From: Anarhynchus alexandrinus
Taxonomy: Eukaryota > Chordata > Aves > Charadriiformes > Charadriidae
Length of the DNA stretch: 64,000 nucleotides
Reading direction: 5' to 3'
Assembly (NCBI GenBank): GCA_008711295.1
Contig: VUYV01000100.1
Coordinates: forward strand, 62,001-126,000
Part shown: one piece after another, positions 35,330 through 48,895 of the stretch
How positions within the stretch are numbered: position 1 is the stretch's first letter
How the letters are laid out: each line of letters opens with the position of its first letter
Notes under the pieces: generated by a model
The model's database searches: none
What the model was told of the DNA's origin: nothing
What the model saw: the letters and a program-made list of their open reading frames with translations, nothing else
Translations under genes and position numbers: made by a program

Positions 35330-36080
35330 TCTTAGATACCAGGGCTGCCAAGCACAAATACAGGCTGGGTGGAGAATGGATTGAGAGCAGCCCTGAGGAG
35401 AAGGACTCGGGGGTGACGGTGGATGAGAAGCTCAACATGAGCCAGCAATGTGTGCTTGCAGCCCACAAGGCCAACCGTATCCTGGGCTGCATCAAAAGAA
35501 GTGTGGCCAGCAGGTCAAGGGAGGTGATTCTGCCCCTCTGCTCTGCACTGGTGAGACCCCACCTGGAATACTGCATCCAGCTCTGGAGTCCTTAGCACAA
35601 GAAGGACGTGGACCTGTTGGAGTGGGTCCAGAGGAGGGCCACAAAGATGATCAGAGGGCTGGAGTACCTCTCCTATGAAGACAGGCTGAGAGAGCTGGGG
35701 TTGTTCAGCCTGGAAAAGAGGAGGCTTCAGGGAGACCTTATAGCGGCCTTCTGGTGTCTGAAGGGGACCTACAAGAAAGCTGGAGAGGGACTATTTACAA
35801 GGGCATGTAGTGATAGGACAAGGGGGAATGGCTTCAAACTGGAAGAGGGTAGAATTAGATTAGATATCAGGAAGAAATTTTTTACTATGAGGGTGGTGAG
35901 GCACTGAAACAGGTTGCCCAGAGGAGTTGTGGGGGCCCCATCCCTGGAGGTGTTCAAGGCCAGGCTGGATGGGGCTTTGAGTAACCTTGTCTAGTGGAAA
36001 GTGTCCCTGCCCATGGCAGGGGGGTTGGAACTCAGTGATCTTCAAGGTCCCTTCCAACCTAAACCTTTCTATGATTCTAT
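35330..36080 (+). mobile_element. CR1 LINE 3' segment, relatively young
   Basis: About 750 bp collinear with the avian CR1 3' end: the ORF2 C-terminus, then the short 3' UTR and the ATGATTCTAT tail at 36071-36080. The translated frame from about 35338 to 35907 is readable as CR1 ORF2, with landmarks such as [15 protein letters not shown] and RRATKMI. It carries an in-frame TAG at 35593-35595 where the family normally has Gln, and a TGA at 35906-35908 where it normally has Trp. It is inactive but among the least diverged repeats here. Confidence 0.93.
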
Positions 36081-38205
36081 TTTAAGACCCAAAACCAGAA
36101 GAGAAATCTGCACTATTTCTACAGAAAAATAGAAGATTGCAATGCTAAAGACAATAAGTAGAGAAATCTAGGGATCCAGTGAAAAGTATAGAAAAAAGAA
36201 AAAATAGGAGTAAGAGGCATAAGAGGTCAGAGCAGAGACAATCTCTTTATAATCTCTATATCTTACTACCTGTGGCTGAAAGAGATTTCATATTGTGCCA
36301 TCAAGGTAGCTTAACTATTTCCTGAATTATACATAATTATGCAGTTAACATGCTAGGTCGTAGTGTTAGGTTTCATCTCAATTACCTTTACTAGCTCTTC
36401 AATCTCTGTATTTAACTATCTTCTTATCTATGAGAAAGTACCTCAAACCTTCTGTGTTGGGTGACAACCTTTCTTCTTAAAGATTGCCATTTAAAATGTT
36501 TTTTATTAATTGGGGATATACTAGAGGTAATTGCTCTATACTTTGGTACCTTTGTTTTTATTTCAAAACAAGTTGAAAATATTTCCGTAAAATTACTCTA
36601 CGATGCTTTCTTTAGATCCAGACAGGTCACACTCACTTTCTTGAGATCAAGAGAGAACTAGTCTTATTTTAGCATGTGTCAGCAGCTCATTATCTATGTT
36701 GAGGTTTAAAATGTAATGAATGTACTGTAGGTGCTATCATTGCTTCTACTTGAGTCAGTAGCATTGGATTTTGCAAAATCCTGGATATCATTGTTTCCCA
36801 TTGACTTGGGTAAGGTATTAGGGCACTGTCTGCATTGCAGAATCTTGACTAGAATAGAAGTTGTTGTCATAAAATGGGCTTTTTGCAAATGGGACCATTT
36901 TTAATTCTTGAGTAAAACAAGATACTTTTTCTGTCCTCTAAAATTTTGGCTACCACTGAAGAGACACCTAAGTGTGGCTATCAAGCTGCTATACTATTAG
37001 GAGCTTCACAACTAAATTTGTTAGTAAGTTCAAGGTTTTCTAATGTGTTTCCTGTGAAGATGAGAATGTGTGAGGGCTAAGCCCAGCAGAATACAAAAGC
37101 ACGTTTGAAGTTTTTGAGGAACTGAGATTGTACTTCATACTACCCATCCCTGATTTGGCAGATCAGCATTTGACAGCAGTCTGTCTGTACTACGTGTGAA
37201 ATTATTCTATCACAGTTGGTGATGAAGGCAGATCATTTAGGTTTTTTTAAACCACTTCCTGAAATGGTCCAATTTTCTAAATCTAATCACCATTTTTAGA
37301 CTGTTTTGAGGTTCTGTAAAGCCATGTTACGGAAAATATCAAATATTTATTGATTTTGCAAATATATACAGAGCCTTTATGAGTCAGATCTGTGAGAAGT
37401 TGCCTTCTTAACTGATAGCCACAGAAAACATACTATTATTAGCTTTTTGCAAAATACTTTGTAAATAATTTCTTAGTAGCTACAGTATTTTGTAATATTT
37501 AAACTTTTTCTTTCCTTTTACAGTTATATCAGTAAGCTCTGTTTCTCAATTCAGAAGGCGGCTGTTGTGTGTTTCTGAAGTGTAATGGGTTGGAAATTTA
37601 ATGTCAAAAGAAAACAATGTAATGAAAACTGACTGCAATAGCAACTCAAGATTCAGTGGACTGTAACACTTACAGAGTCAGTCTGTTAAATAACTGTTGA
37701 AATCCTCTCATAAAATAGAGTTTTTTAACTCTGGTGTAAAACACTTTTTTGCCATTAAGTTGATCAAAACTAGTCATCTCCACACGCAATGAAAAGACAA
37801 AAATGAGTTTCTACTGCCATATCACCATTGTCTTTTGTGCAAAGTGCCGTATTCTCATTTAAGTGGACCTCTTCTTAGCATCTCCAAAAGAACTATTTGC
37901 CATCTGTCTGCTTTTCTGTTATGTGTGTAGTTAAAGCGTACTGAAGTAATGCTTGCTTCTACTGGGAATGGGAATGGCCCTTTATTTTGTGCATGTACAG
38001 TTCCCAGCACTGGCTGGGTTTCTGTGCCACGACACGGGAATTTTAAATGTTACAAACATACAAAAAATGCTGCTGATACAATAGCTCATAAGCACGGAAA
38101 AAAAATTGTATTCAATGTTCAAAAAATATTATTTTGATCTGCAGTAGTCTCTCTGGTCCCCTACTGTCACTTATTCCTGTCTTCATCTGGACACTTGGTT
38201 GGGTT

Positions 38206-38222
38206 GTTGTGTGTGTGTGTAC
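38206..38222. repeat. Short (GT)n microsatellite
   Basis: About seven GT units in TSHR intron 1. Confidence 0.7.
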
Positions 38223-41200
38223 AGTAAAGCAGTGCATAGTTTGTAAATAACTTCAAGAACCCTTAGAACAGTTTTTTCTATGACTCACCATTGCGGTTAT
38301 GAACAAATCCTTTCACTTTAACATTTCACTTTAACTGAGAAGATAATACATACTAATTTTTTGGAGCTAGTGTATGTCAACATGCAGGATTTTTGTATGT
38401 CAACAGCAGGATTACGGAAGTAATACCACGCCTTTTCAAGCAAAATATGTAGGTAAGTATAATAACATGCATCAGATTTGAAAGGAAATTTTAAAAGTAC
38501 ACATTTTTGTAAAATACAGTATTTTGGAATCATTTTGTGCTGCAGCATGTGCATAAAATTATTTAAATGATTACCTGAAAGACAACTGATAAGATGTTTT
38601 AATGGATTTGGTAAGTATAATGGTGTTTGGTAGAAAAGTAATAAAGTAAAATATTTGAAGAAAACTCTATTTTTGGCTTCAGAAATAGTTAAATACTTTT
38701 ACAAATGAAAACAACTCAGTGTTGTTTGGAAAATGACCTCATTGCAACTAAAACTTTTTTTTTAAAAGGGTAGCCATTTCTTATGATAACCTACAGAATA
38801 TCCAGATATTGTCAAAGGTGAAGGAAAAATCTTCCAGTTGTGAGAAATATGGCCAATGAATAGGCTGCATGTCTGTGTTTGATATTTACATGTGATATCT
38901 CATGTACTTGACTTCTACTTTTTTTATTTGCAGAAACAGCAGTTATACACTGGGTTTACAGGTACTCTGTGTACCGTGAAGTGTATTAACAGTTTCCTTT
39001 GAGGAATGTGAGCGATATCTTAAACTGATATGAATTGACAGTTTCAAAGGTAGCTCCCAGTTTTGTTCAGAACTCGTTTTATGTGTATGTTTGTAGGGCT
39101 TAGAAATATATTTCCCAAAACAAAGCAGTTACTTAACTTATTTTTAGAGGTGGTTTTTTCTTTTCAGTTCAATATTTCACTTAGTAATGTGTTGTCTTTT
39201 CAAATTTATTGTCTATTCAACTTTGCCTTGAATAAGGAGAAAATATGTAAAACAGTTGACCGATAGTCTTAGTGTTTATACATAAAGGCAAACATCAATG
39301 GAGAAAATAATTTGTATCCTTCAAGTGTTAAACACAAAAGCGTTACAAATACCTTACCACTATGCAGGGCAGTTGTGTATGATTTTTATAAAAAGCAGTT
39401 TTAATTTGGCGTAAGTTGAAGTGTGGCTTGTCACCATTTTAAATCCCAATATTTTCCTTTAGATTCTTTAAATTGTATTGGCCTTTGCTGCTTTTTCTGA
39501 GAGTATATTTTGTGTTTGAAAAACAAATTTGGAAAACAGAGGGCAAGTGATTTAATGATATATCCAGTTCAGCATTTTACTGAGTCACATATTTAAAATG
39601 TAAATTTAAATTTAGTACTTCTCTTGCATTTCTTAGGATATAGAAGGCAAGGGTATTGTTTTAATTAAATCTGCAGAAATTTACAAATGCATATTAAATG
39701 TTGTCTTCACTGTGATCGTCTTACTATGACACCCTAGAAATACTTCTGCTGTTTGCATTTTGTATGGCCACCTTCCTTCAGCATTGAAATGTACACTAAG
39801 CAGAACATTAAGCCACTAGCTAGTTTCTGTTTGCTTTTTCTTCAGATTTTAGTGGTACCGATTATGTTTTTACCTGCTCAGCCAGCGTCTTTCAGCAGTT
39901 CTCTGTATGAGTGTAGTTCCTCACAGGATTCTTTCTTACCATGTCTTTTTGCAGTTCTCTATCTCAACTGTTTTAGGTTAAACACCTCTGCCTTGTAGGT
40001 ATTTAAATAGTATGCTTTCTTCAGCACCGGCAGGTCTGAAATCTGTTAAACAACATTAGCAACCTACTGTTTGCTGGTAAATGGAAGGTAACATTCGGCA
40101 GTGTCAGTGTCAGTGTCTTCTCTAAAGCCTTCATTTGTTACTCAGATCCAGCAAGAAGCGGTGGGTGATCACAAATTGAACAAGAATAAGCTCCAACATT
40201 ATGAATCAGTGCTTTCTCTTTGCTATATACTAACAAGCAACCAACCTGAATTCTTGCCTGTCAGTCTGACAGTGTCCATATGCAGCTCAGTACGTAGGAA
40301 GAGGGTAAGGTAGTGCCAAGAACCTGCTGTCAATACAGAATTGTCCCAAATGCTGACCTGCACACTTTCATTTTGAAAGGCTCTAGTATTTCTTTAATTT
40401 CTTAGGGCTGGGCCAGTTTTGACATATACTTTATGTTATTCTTTTGGACTGCTAGTTAATTGTGGGAAAGTAGCTATGTAGTCTTATAGCAAATTCAGAA
40501 GTGATTTCCTACTGTTGGAGTTACTTTGCTGTGTGAATCTTCCCTCGCTCCCACCACGTTGGTAATACTAGCATTAGGCACTAGGTGGTAATCATCTTCT
40601 GGTAAGCTCAGCACGCGTTTCACTATGTGCAATGCCTTTTTATAGCTGTTTTTGCACCACTGAAAGACTACGATGCATTTATTTCAGAATAATATTAAAA
40701 TAACGTGATCTTTTAAAGTTTGTTTAGTTTGTGTTGGGTTTGGCTGAATATAAAACCCGAGAAGTTAATGTGTCAATAATTGTTTACTTAGCCATTATCT
40801 TATCTGACATAGTTATTTCTCCTATATAAAAGCTGGAAGGTCATTGCTTGGTATAATTTTTTCAGAAAGATGAAATCAGCATGTAAAATTTCTTACTTTG
40901 TTTCACATATGGTCAATTTTTTCCCCCTATCTTTGTGGAGAATAGTTCATTAAAATACTTGTAGCTATTGTTGCCATGATTCAAATTATAAATCATGTCA
41001 TTTTAATCTGAAAATCTTTGGATGGTCCCTATTTATTTATTATGTTTTGTAGACAGACATTTAAAAAATGTTTTAAAATTAAGAGGCTAAGTATGTAAAA
41101 TATATACATACTTCCCTAATATATCTTACTGAAGTAATATCACAGATAGTGCTGAGGATGCTGTTAAAATCATGTATATATGGTTAAACATATATTTATA

Positions 41201-42084
41201 TATTTCTTAATATAGAAAATGTGAAACCATTTATATTTGAGGAGAATGTTGGTTTCATTTGGATTTTTCACTGGCTATTTGCCTTCAGCTCCTGCTAAAA
41301 GATAAAGTCCTCTCAGTGCTGGCGTGGCCAGCTAGATGCTTTTTGCTTCCTTAGTTAGGGCTTCCAAGTAGCTGCAGGGATTGCTGCAGACAGGCTGCAA
41401 CTGAGCAAGAAGGGTTTCCTTCTCTGCCGTTTACTGCAGCATGAGGTCAGGTCCCTTGTTACAGACAATTTCTGCAAGTCTGGGTGCAGCAGTGGTCGGT
41501 GAGAAGGGGTGGTGCCACCATCGAGATCCAGGGAGTAAATTCAAAGTCCAAGCGATAGCAAAGGAGAAGAAAGAACCATCAAGCCTTGAACTCATCCAAG
41601 AGAAGAGACTTGTTTTCCAAATTCTTTTCCAAATTCAATTCCAAACTCCACTCTAAGGGGAGTTCTTTGGTAAGCTGTTGTGCACTGAAATGATCAAGTG
41701 TAAAGAAAAAGTGTGAGACTCTGGGGTAAAATCTAGTGTATATAATAAATGGTACTTTAAACTAAGTGCTACATACTTTGTAGAGCTTTCTTCCCAGAGC
41801 AGGTTTGGGAAATCTAGTTTAGCATGAATGTTGAATTAATCTAATAGACATTGTAATAACTACTTTAAGTGAACAGTTTAATATTTGTACTTAGGGAAAT
41901 GTTTCCATTCGCATTATAATATGTATCTTCTCATGGGGATGGGGGGTGTTCATTGATTAAGTGAAGGAGGTTGAAAACCAGGGGTTGGGTTTTGTTTGAG
42001 GGATTCAAACATGCAAATTTAAAAGTATTAAAAAATCATTCTGTGTTGTTATACTATGCAGAGCAATCATGCAAGTTACCTGTA

Positions 42085-42600
42085 AGGATATGTGGAAAGA
42101 GAATGTCTGCTCCCCTAAGTTTATCTGATCAAGGACCTTGTCAAAAGGGGTGCTAAGAAAAAGGGAGGCAATAAACAAATCATACAGAGACACAGACCTC
42201 ACAGAGAAAAATAACTACAAGAATGACAAGAATGACAAAATAACAAGAAACCAGCCTGGTCAGTCACAGTAATTGATGGGCTATCAAGAAACTGCATCAC
42301 TTCAAAGAGGGGCCAACCTTGACTTCACAACGGATAAGGATGCAGCCCTGGGGGTCCTGGATATTGGGACAGGGGTTGGTGGAATTATGCAAACTCATGA
42401 GGCAGTGTGCAGGAGAAGGGAACCATGGGGAATGAAGGAAGCACAAACAGAAAGGGGTATAAAAGGGGTCAGTTACATGTGAAATGGCTCTGGTCAGTAC
42501 ATTTGGTTGAGCCCTGTGCCTGATCACTGCAGTCTGTCCTATCTTCTTACTAAACCTTCATAACATTATCTATTATGTGTAGTCACAGTTGAAGTTATAT
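42085..42600 (+). mobile_element. Putative LTR of a different ERV type
   Basis: The stretch has LTR-like organisation: a long A-rich/GC-mixed 5' part, GGGGTATAAAAGGGG with a TATA box at 42458-42465, then a compact R/U5-like stretch of pyrimidine-rich sequence ending ACTAAACCTTCATAAC near 42550-42565. No TG...CA ends with matching target duplication were found and I do not recognise the family, so limits are rough. It could also be a stray TATA-bearing unique sequence. Confidence 0.4.
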
Positions 42601-42792
42601 TAGATTTTGCTGAAACATAACATTTACATATAATATGAAGGCCATATTTATATATGGTATGAACCTTAATGAAAATAAAGTATAGATAAAATCAGAGGAG
42701 GGGAAGGAAGACAGCAAATAACAGGCTCACTTTACTGGAATCGGTGTCAAAACTGCAAAAATGTGTTAAGATGGTGGAAAGCCAAAAAGGCG

Positions 42793-42819
42793 GGGGGGGG
42801 GGGGGGNNAGGGGGGGGGA
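42793..42819. other. G homopolymer with assembly gap (NN)
   Basis: A run of at least 16 G is followed by two undetermined bases at 42807-42808 and another G run. The true length here is unknown; this is a sequencing or assembly limit, not a biological feature. Confidence 0.9.
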
Positions 42820-44858
42820 AGGAAAATTCTCACAAGTAATCATTACACTGTGTGTTTTGAAATGTTTAACACTTACCAACTGTGCATTTCATAGGATTGA
42901 CTAAGAATATGCGGGGATAAGGGTTCTTTAACACTGAACCTTGCCAGACTTCTGGAGCTCCCTGTGCCCAGGTGCTTGCCTGTGAAAGTACGGAGGAGTG
43001 GCTGTGCAGGATCAAGCCGAAGCTCCATCTCTCCCAGCCTCCTGCCTTGCAGCTGCCATCAGTAAAGTATGGCCTGTGAAGAGTATATGAATAAGACAAA
43101 CATGCAGTGATGCTGTCCTGGAATACTCTCCCAGTAATAGTTTGTGGTTTGTGTCCTTTCTGACCCTGAGAATTTGGATTTTATATGCCTAGATGTGTTT
43201 TTATTCTGTGAATCTGTCCAGTCACTTTAGAATCCAGTATTTTTAACATTTCCTCTGGTACTGTACCATCGCAAAAAAGGCTGAAAGGAATGTGTTTCAT
43301 TTTTCCATCAGCCAGGTCCCTGGCAAGTTTGCCAATATAAGTCACTGTTGTTTTAATTTCATATTAATATGCTTGGCTGTACACGAGGGAGAACTAAGAA
43401 GAGAACACCCAAACTGTCCAGCCACTTCTGCCAACACCTAGCAAAGGAACAAGGTTTGACTATCCCAGTTAAATCTACCGTCAGAGTCCTCATTCAATTG
43501 CTCCCATCTCTTATTCTGCAGCTAAATGTTTAGCTTCTTCATTTACCACTCTCTTCTGGTTTTGGTTTGGTTTTTTTTTTCTGCTCTGTGAACTCAGGTG
43601 CCAGACATGGCTGTTTAGCCTGATTTGGGCTTGGTATAGGGTACTGGAAGAATGAGGGGGAGAAGTAGTCATGGTCAGTGTTGTTCAAAGAACGAATGCT
43701 CCTTCCACCAATCTCTCACAGATGACAGACGGGAAGGACATCCTTCTGCTGCTGCCCTGTCTTGATGAAGAGAGTCTCGTGCTTGGGAAGAAAACCTAAC
43801 CCCCAAGACCCCCCAAACAGACACCAAACTCTTGAGAGGCTCGTAGCGAATTGCAGTTGTAAAAATCTTTTTAAAAGACCAGTGCTTTTTATAAATGTGT
43901 TTAGTGTAAGGTATTAGATTATGTATTACATATGCTTCCAAGCTATTGTAAGAACTTCAGCACTGAGTCAGGATTCATCAGCAAGGAGAAATAAAGCTTT
44001 CAAGTGATTTATGATGTAAGTCAGAGAGCAATAGAAATGTTTTCTCTCTAGATGTTCACATATTCTGTCACATTTACATCCATAAGTTCTCACTCTAATA
44101 GTATTTTGGCTATGCAGTGCGCGCTGTTAGTGCTAGTTATCAGATGAATAGATGTGATTGAAGTGGATGTATACCTGTCCTACGGTTTCCCCTGGATTAT
44201 TTTTTGCTCTAACACAAGACAGTAATAGAAATGAAGCAGTCAAACGTACATAGGCAGAGGCTGCGGCAGTTACATATACGCAGAGATTGCCTGTACCACT
44301 CAAATGGAAAATCCCTTGATGTTTCTCTGGTCCTAGTTGCTCGGTACTTCTGATATTCATCAGTTTCAAACGTTTGAAAATGGTCACCTGTAAGAAATGA
44401 AATGCCTGTCAAAGTTTTCAGTTTAACCTCCTTATGTGCTGAACACTGACTTTTGTAAGTCATAGGCCAGATACTATTCTTGTGCATATATGCAGTCAAA
44501 AGAGAACAGGGATTATAAACAGTTTCATTTGAATTTTGCTGTAACTCCTTGGTACTAGTCTTTCTTTTAACTGTATTTAGCATTCAATGAAAAAAAAAAA
44601 TCAGCTGTGCTGCAATTCTGACTTAAAGGCACAAGTGGAAGTGAGGAACTCCTGGCTTCTGAGGTGTAATTATGGCTTTGCTTAACATTAAAATAGAGGG
44701 CTGTTAAATGGATAGTCAAGAACTATAATATGTATGAAGAATTAGTAGTGTTTCATATATAAAAGTAAAGCTTTTCTCCCATTTTTCTAATCTTGATTTA
44801 TTAGTGGAGTATTTTTGTGAAATTGTTTTTTATTTCTGTTATTATTACTTTTAACTTG

Positions 44859-45455
44859 TGTCATGGTTTAACCCCAGCTGGCAGCTAAGCACCACGCAGC
44901 CGCTTGCTCACTCCACCCAGGTGGGATGGGGGAGAGGATCGGGAGGGTAAAAGTACGAAAACTCATGGGCTGAGGTAAAGACAGTTTAATAGCTAAAGCA
45001 AAAGCCGCACACACAAGCAAAGCAAAACAAGGAATTAATTCATTCCTTTCCATCGTCAGGCAGGTGTTCAGCCATCTCCAGGAAAGCAGCGCTCCATCAC
45101 GCGTAACGGTTACTTGGTAAGAGAAACACCATAACTCTGAATGACCCCCCCCCTCCTTCTTCTTCCACCCACTTTATACGCTGAGCATGACGTCACATGG
45201 TATGGAATATCCCTTTGGTCAGTTGGGGTCAGCTGTCCCAGCTGTGTCCCCTCTCAACTACTTGTGCCCCCCCCAGCCTGCTGTCTGGTGGGGTGGCGTG
45301 AAAAGCAGAAAAGGCCCTGAGTCTTTGTAAAGACTGCTCAGCAGTAACTAAAATGCCCCTGTATCATCAACACTGTTTTCAGCTCAAATCCAAAATGTAG
45401 CCCCGTACTAGCTACTATGAAGAAAACTAACTTTATCTCAGCCAAAACCAGCGCA
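44859..45455 (-). mobile_element. Solo ERV LTR, about 597 bp, antisense, with CRE and TATA box
   Basis: It starts TGTCATGGTTTAACCCCAGC and ends AACCAGCGCA, matching the antisense layout of a common avian LTR family (TguLTR5-like by recall). The flanks ACTTG (44854-44858) and CCTTG (45456-45460) look like a 5-bp target duplication with one mismatch. Read on the minus strand it has a palindromic CRE (TGACGTCA, 45188-45195) about 10 bp upstream of a TATA box (GTATAAAG, about 45173-45180). There is no internal retroviral sequence. It lies antisense in TSHR intron 1. Confidence 0.85.
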
Positions 45456-48400
45456 CCTTGTTTCAAACCAGCCATAAATTGCATATTTTAGTGGTTACTA
45501 TTAATAGATTTTTTTTAAAGTGCAGTCTAAAATAAGAAAAATATGACTGTGATACAATAGAATATATGGAAAGCAATTAACATCACTAATTACATTGTAA
45601 TTAATGCCACTTGCTTAGTTTACAGGGCTGATTCTGGTTTCATTGTCTTATGCCTGGCTTAAGCTGCCTACTCTTATGGCTCTTAAGTGATAGGACTTGA
45701 TTAATACCTAAACCAACAAAACGTTCATTCATAATTAAGTAGCACCCAACCGATAGGAGTGTATGCAGCAGCCACCCCAAGAACAGAGTTCCCTGGTGCA
45801 TTAACAAATAGGACACTAAATTAACCATCATAGAACAGCAAAACACGTTTAATGAATGAGTGCTCAGCAGTACGAGAAATACAGTGCTTAAGGGAGAGGT
45901 GACATTATTATCTACTAGATGCTCATGTAACGCTCTGTGCATTGATACTGTACAGTCATTAAAATGAAGCGAATATGTTTAAGTTTGAATACTAAACAAT
46001 CTCCACTTACATATACCTGTATTTCTAACTTAATAAAACCCAGGTTTGATTCTATGCAGATATAAAATATTTTGAAGTCTATGTGGTCTTATACTTTTTA
46101 AATAGGGTTCTTCTTCTCATTAATGAAAATAACTAGTCTAATTTTGAGAAACATAGTCTTTGCTAAAGATTGTTTGGGAAGATCAGAAGGGAGTCAAAGT
46201 GGGAGTTTTTTCAGTTGTTAGCTGAATATCTTTAGTACTTAATTTTTGACCAAGAAACTCTTTACATTCCAGGTTGACAGATGTTTGAGGCAGAAGAAAG
46301 CAAAAATGTAAAGTTCTGCACCAGCAGTCTAATACGTTTCTTATCAGTTTTTCAGGTTTCATTTTCTTGATATATGCAATGTAGAGTCTTTCAGGAAGAT
46401 ACAGGTTAAACTTTTGGTGTAATTTTCAAAACAGAAAGACGATTTTTAAAACTTCAAACTGATTTCCTGACCTATGAAACTAAGAAATGCAGACTAAATG
46501 TCATCCAATAAAACTTAAAATGTTTTTCTGAAACATTTTCTTGCTATTTTAAAAAGGATTCATTTAGCAAAAATGTGATTTGTATGCTTTTGTATCTTTG
46601 CAAATATTGATAGAATGTTTGTAATGAAAATGACCTCAGACTTTGGGTTCTTCTTTTTGAAAGATTTTATGGAATAAAGACTGAAGATTTTTTCTGGATT
46701 TATTGAGGCTTTTAATATGAATGAGAAAATAAAGGTAGAAGTAAATGGTAGTACTCAAGTTAGCAGAGCAGCATTTCTTTCATTAAATGGCATTGAACAT
46801 TCTCACATATGTTGTCTTTGCCTTAATATAGAAAGGAAATTAAGTGAGCCTATTAAATATGTAAGTGCGTATAGTTACAGTTTTTCTCACTTGGAAAACT
46901 AATGCGTATTTTCCCGGTAAAGTTTTTTATTCTGAAAAAGCTTACTTTCTTCATGAACATACTGTGACCGGGTGGATACTGGACTCACTTGCTAAATTTC
47001 AAATGGAAACATGCAGGTTTAAAGAAAATTTCTGATGCACGCAAGATGGGAAGAATCACAGTCCGTTAATATAATGGAGTCTCCATTATTCATCATATGT
47101 TCACACTGTAGGTTGTGGTTGGCAGGCTGGTAGTCCTGACCTGTCTTGCCTTTCTTGTTTCTGGCTTTAGGCTTTAAATTCCAAAACTTTCTACTTTCCC
47201 AGCCTGAAGAACGTATTAACACAGTTGTCAAGCTTGTGGTCTTTATATGCAGTTAGACTGGGCTAAACTAAATCTAGTCTATTTAAATTACTCCCATTTT
47301 TGATCCACCATAGACTGTTCTGGTTTGCAATTTTCTCAGCCTGTGTTCTTTCCACTCCAAAGAATTACTGTCCATCTCACAGCCTTCTACACACCACTGG
47401 TGCTTGGTGGTCCCCAACAAATAATTATCCACAGACTCGCACTTGGCAATCAGGGACTGAAGCATTGATTATATTTTTTCTGCAAAGCTTTAAATTGCTT
47501 TAGGAGGTGGCTTAAAATTAGCAGCAGCTCACAGGCTTTTAAAACTCAGAGAGAGCTGGAGCTTTGCAGGTGGTTGTACACAAAGGTTGACTTAAAATTT
47601 GGCCCTGGCCCCAGGCCTGTTGCATTGACTCCATTTTGTGGTCTGCATAATCTTTGACTCTTGGAACTCAGCAATCTGTTAAGGCAGCAAGTAGTTGAAG
47701 AATGGCAGCTAACAAACACCAGTTACTTTGTCAGTATATGCTACATGCTATTATTTAGCATGTCGTTTATGTAGTGGGTGGATTACATGAACTTGGAGTC
47801 TTTTAGATTTGCTGACAATCTCTAATACTGTTTCACCTCACAACTAAGTTTTTGTCATGAAATGGGTATTCTTCTCTTCTTCTGCCTAAGATTTCTTTCT
47901 ATGTATACTTTACTGTCTCTCTTTATAAGTCCATTTATAAACACATACTGTAGCCCATATGCTTTTTGTCATGTTTGCAGAATGTTGGTATATCTTTAAA
48001 CTCTAGCAGATAGGAAGAAATATGATACTCCCACTTCCAGCCCATATCATAAATTTATCAGCCATTCGCTCAAAATATAGCCTGTAAGGCTAGATTTCTT
48101 CATTGTATCTGGTTTTGAGATATAGGAGCCTTGTCTAGAAATTTATAATATATAATTTCATTATACAGCAACTTTGATATAATTGATTCATAAATATTAT
48201 CCAGAATTTCCAGGCTTTTCTGATAGGATGTATAAATTTCAGGTATGTCAATGAATGATTAATGTGATCTCACAGCCCACGTGTAGCTCATGAATGATAG
48301 GTCTCACTCCATTCATTATCTGACAAAAACAGAGAGGGATGAATGTCTGACATAAGAGCAAGAGGTCAAGAACAGGCTTAGAATGGTGTTTAAATTCTTG

Positions 48401-48654
48401 CTTTTCTGGAACATGGAATTATGTGTAAGTGATAGGTTAAGTACTAGTTTTTGTAATGATTGGTGATGGGAAGTAACTATTGTGTGAGTCAGCATTTTGC
48501 AGGTGAACAGAGGACCAGAGGGATATAAGAGAGGTTAAAAGTGAGCTTGGACAGTGGGAAGTGGCTTAAACTAGGTTTTTCTTGGCTTCTAACAGTCTCA
48601 GGGAGAAGTCTTAGGACTGCTTTCTCCTCCTACTGCAGCCCAAGCTACCATTTT

Positions 48655-48895
48655 GCCTTCTTTGCAGCAAGGGCACGTTGCTAGCTCATGTTCAACTTGG
48701 TGTCCAACAGGACCCCCAGGTCCCTTTCTGCAAAGCTGCTTTCCGGCCGGTTGGCCCCCGGCATATACTGGTACATGTGGTTGTTCCTCTCCAGGTGCAG
48801 GACTTTGCACTTTCTCCTTCTTGAACTGTGTCAGGTTCCTGTTGGCCCATTTTTCAAGCCTGTCAAGTCCCTCATTCACTCTGTTCTACTTTAAG
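48655..48895 (-). mobile_element. CR1 LINE ORF2 fragment
   Basis: The antisense text (GTGTCCAACAGGACCCCCAG, GCTGCTTTCCGGCCGGTTGG, CAGGTGCAGGACTTTGCACT) is the well-conserved CR1 ORF2 C-terminal region. The minus frame 48598-48879 has a readable remnant with RLEKWANRN. It is truncated on both sides. Confidence 0.85.
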
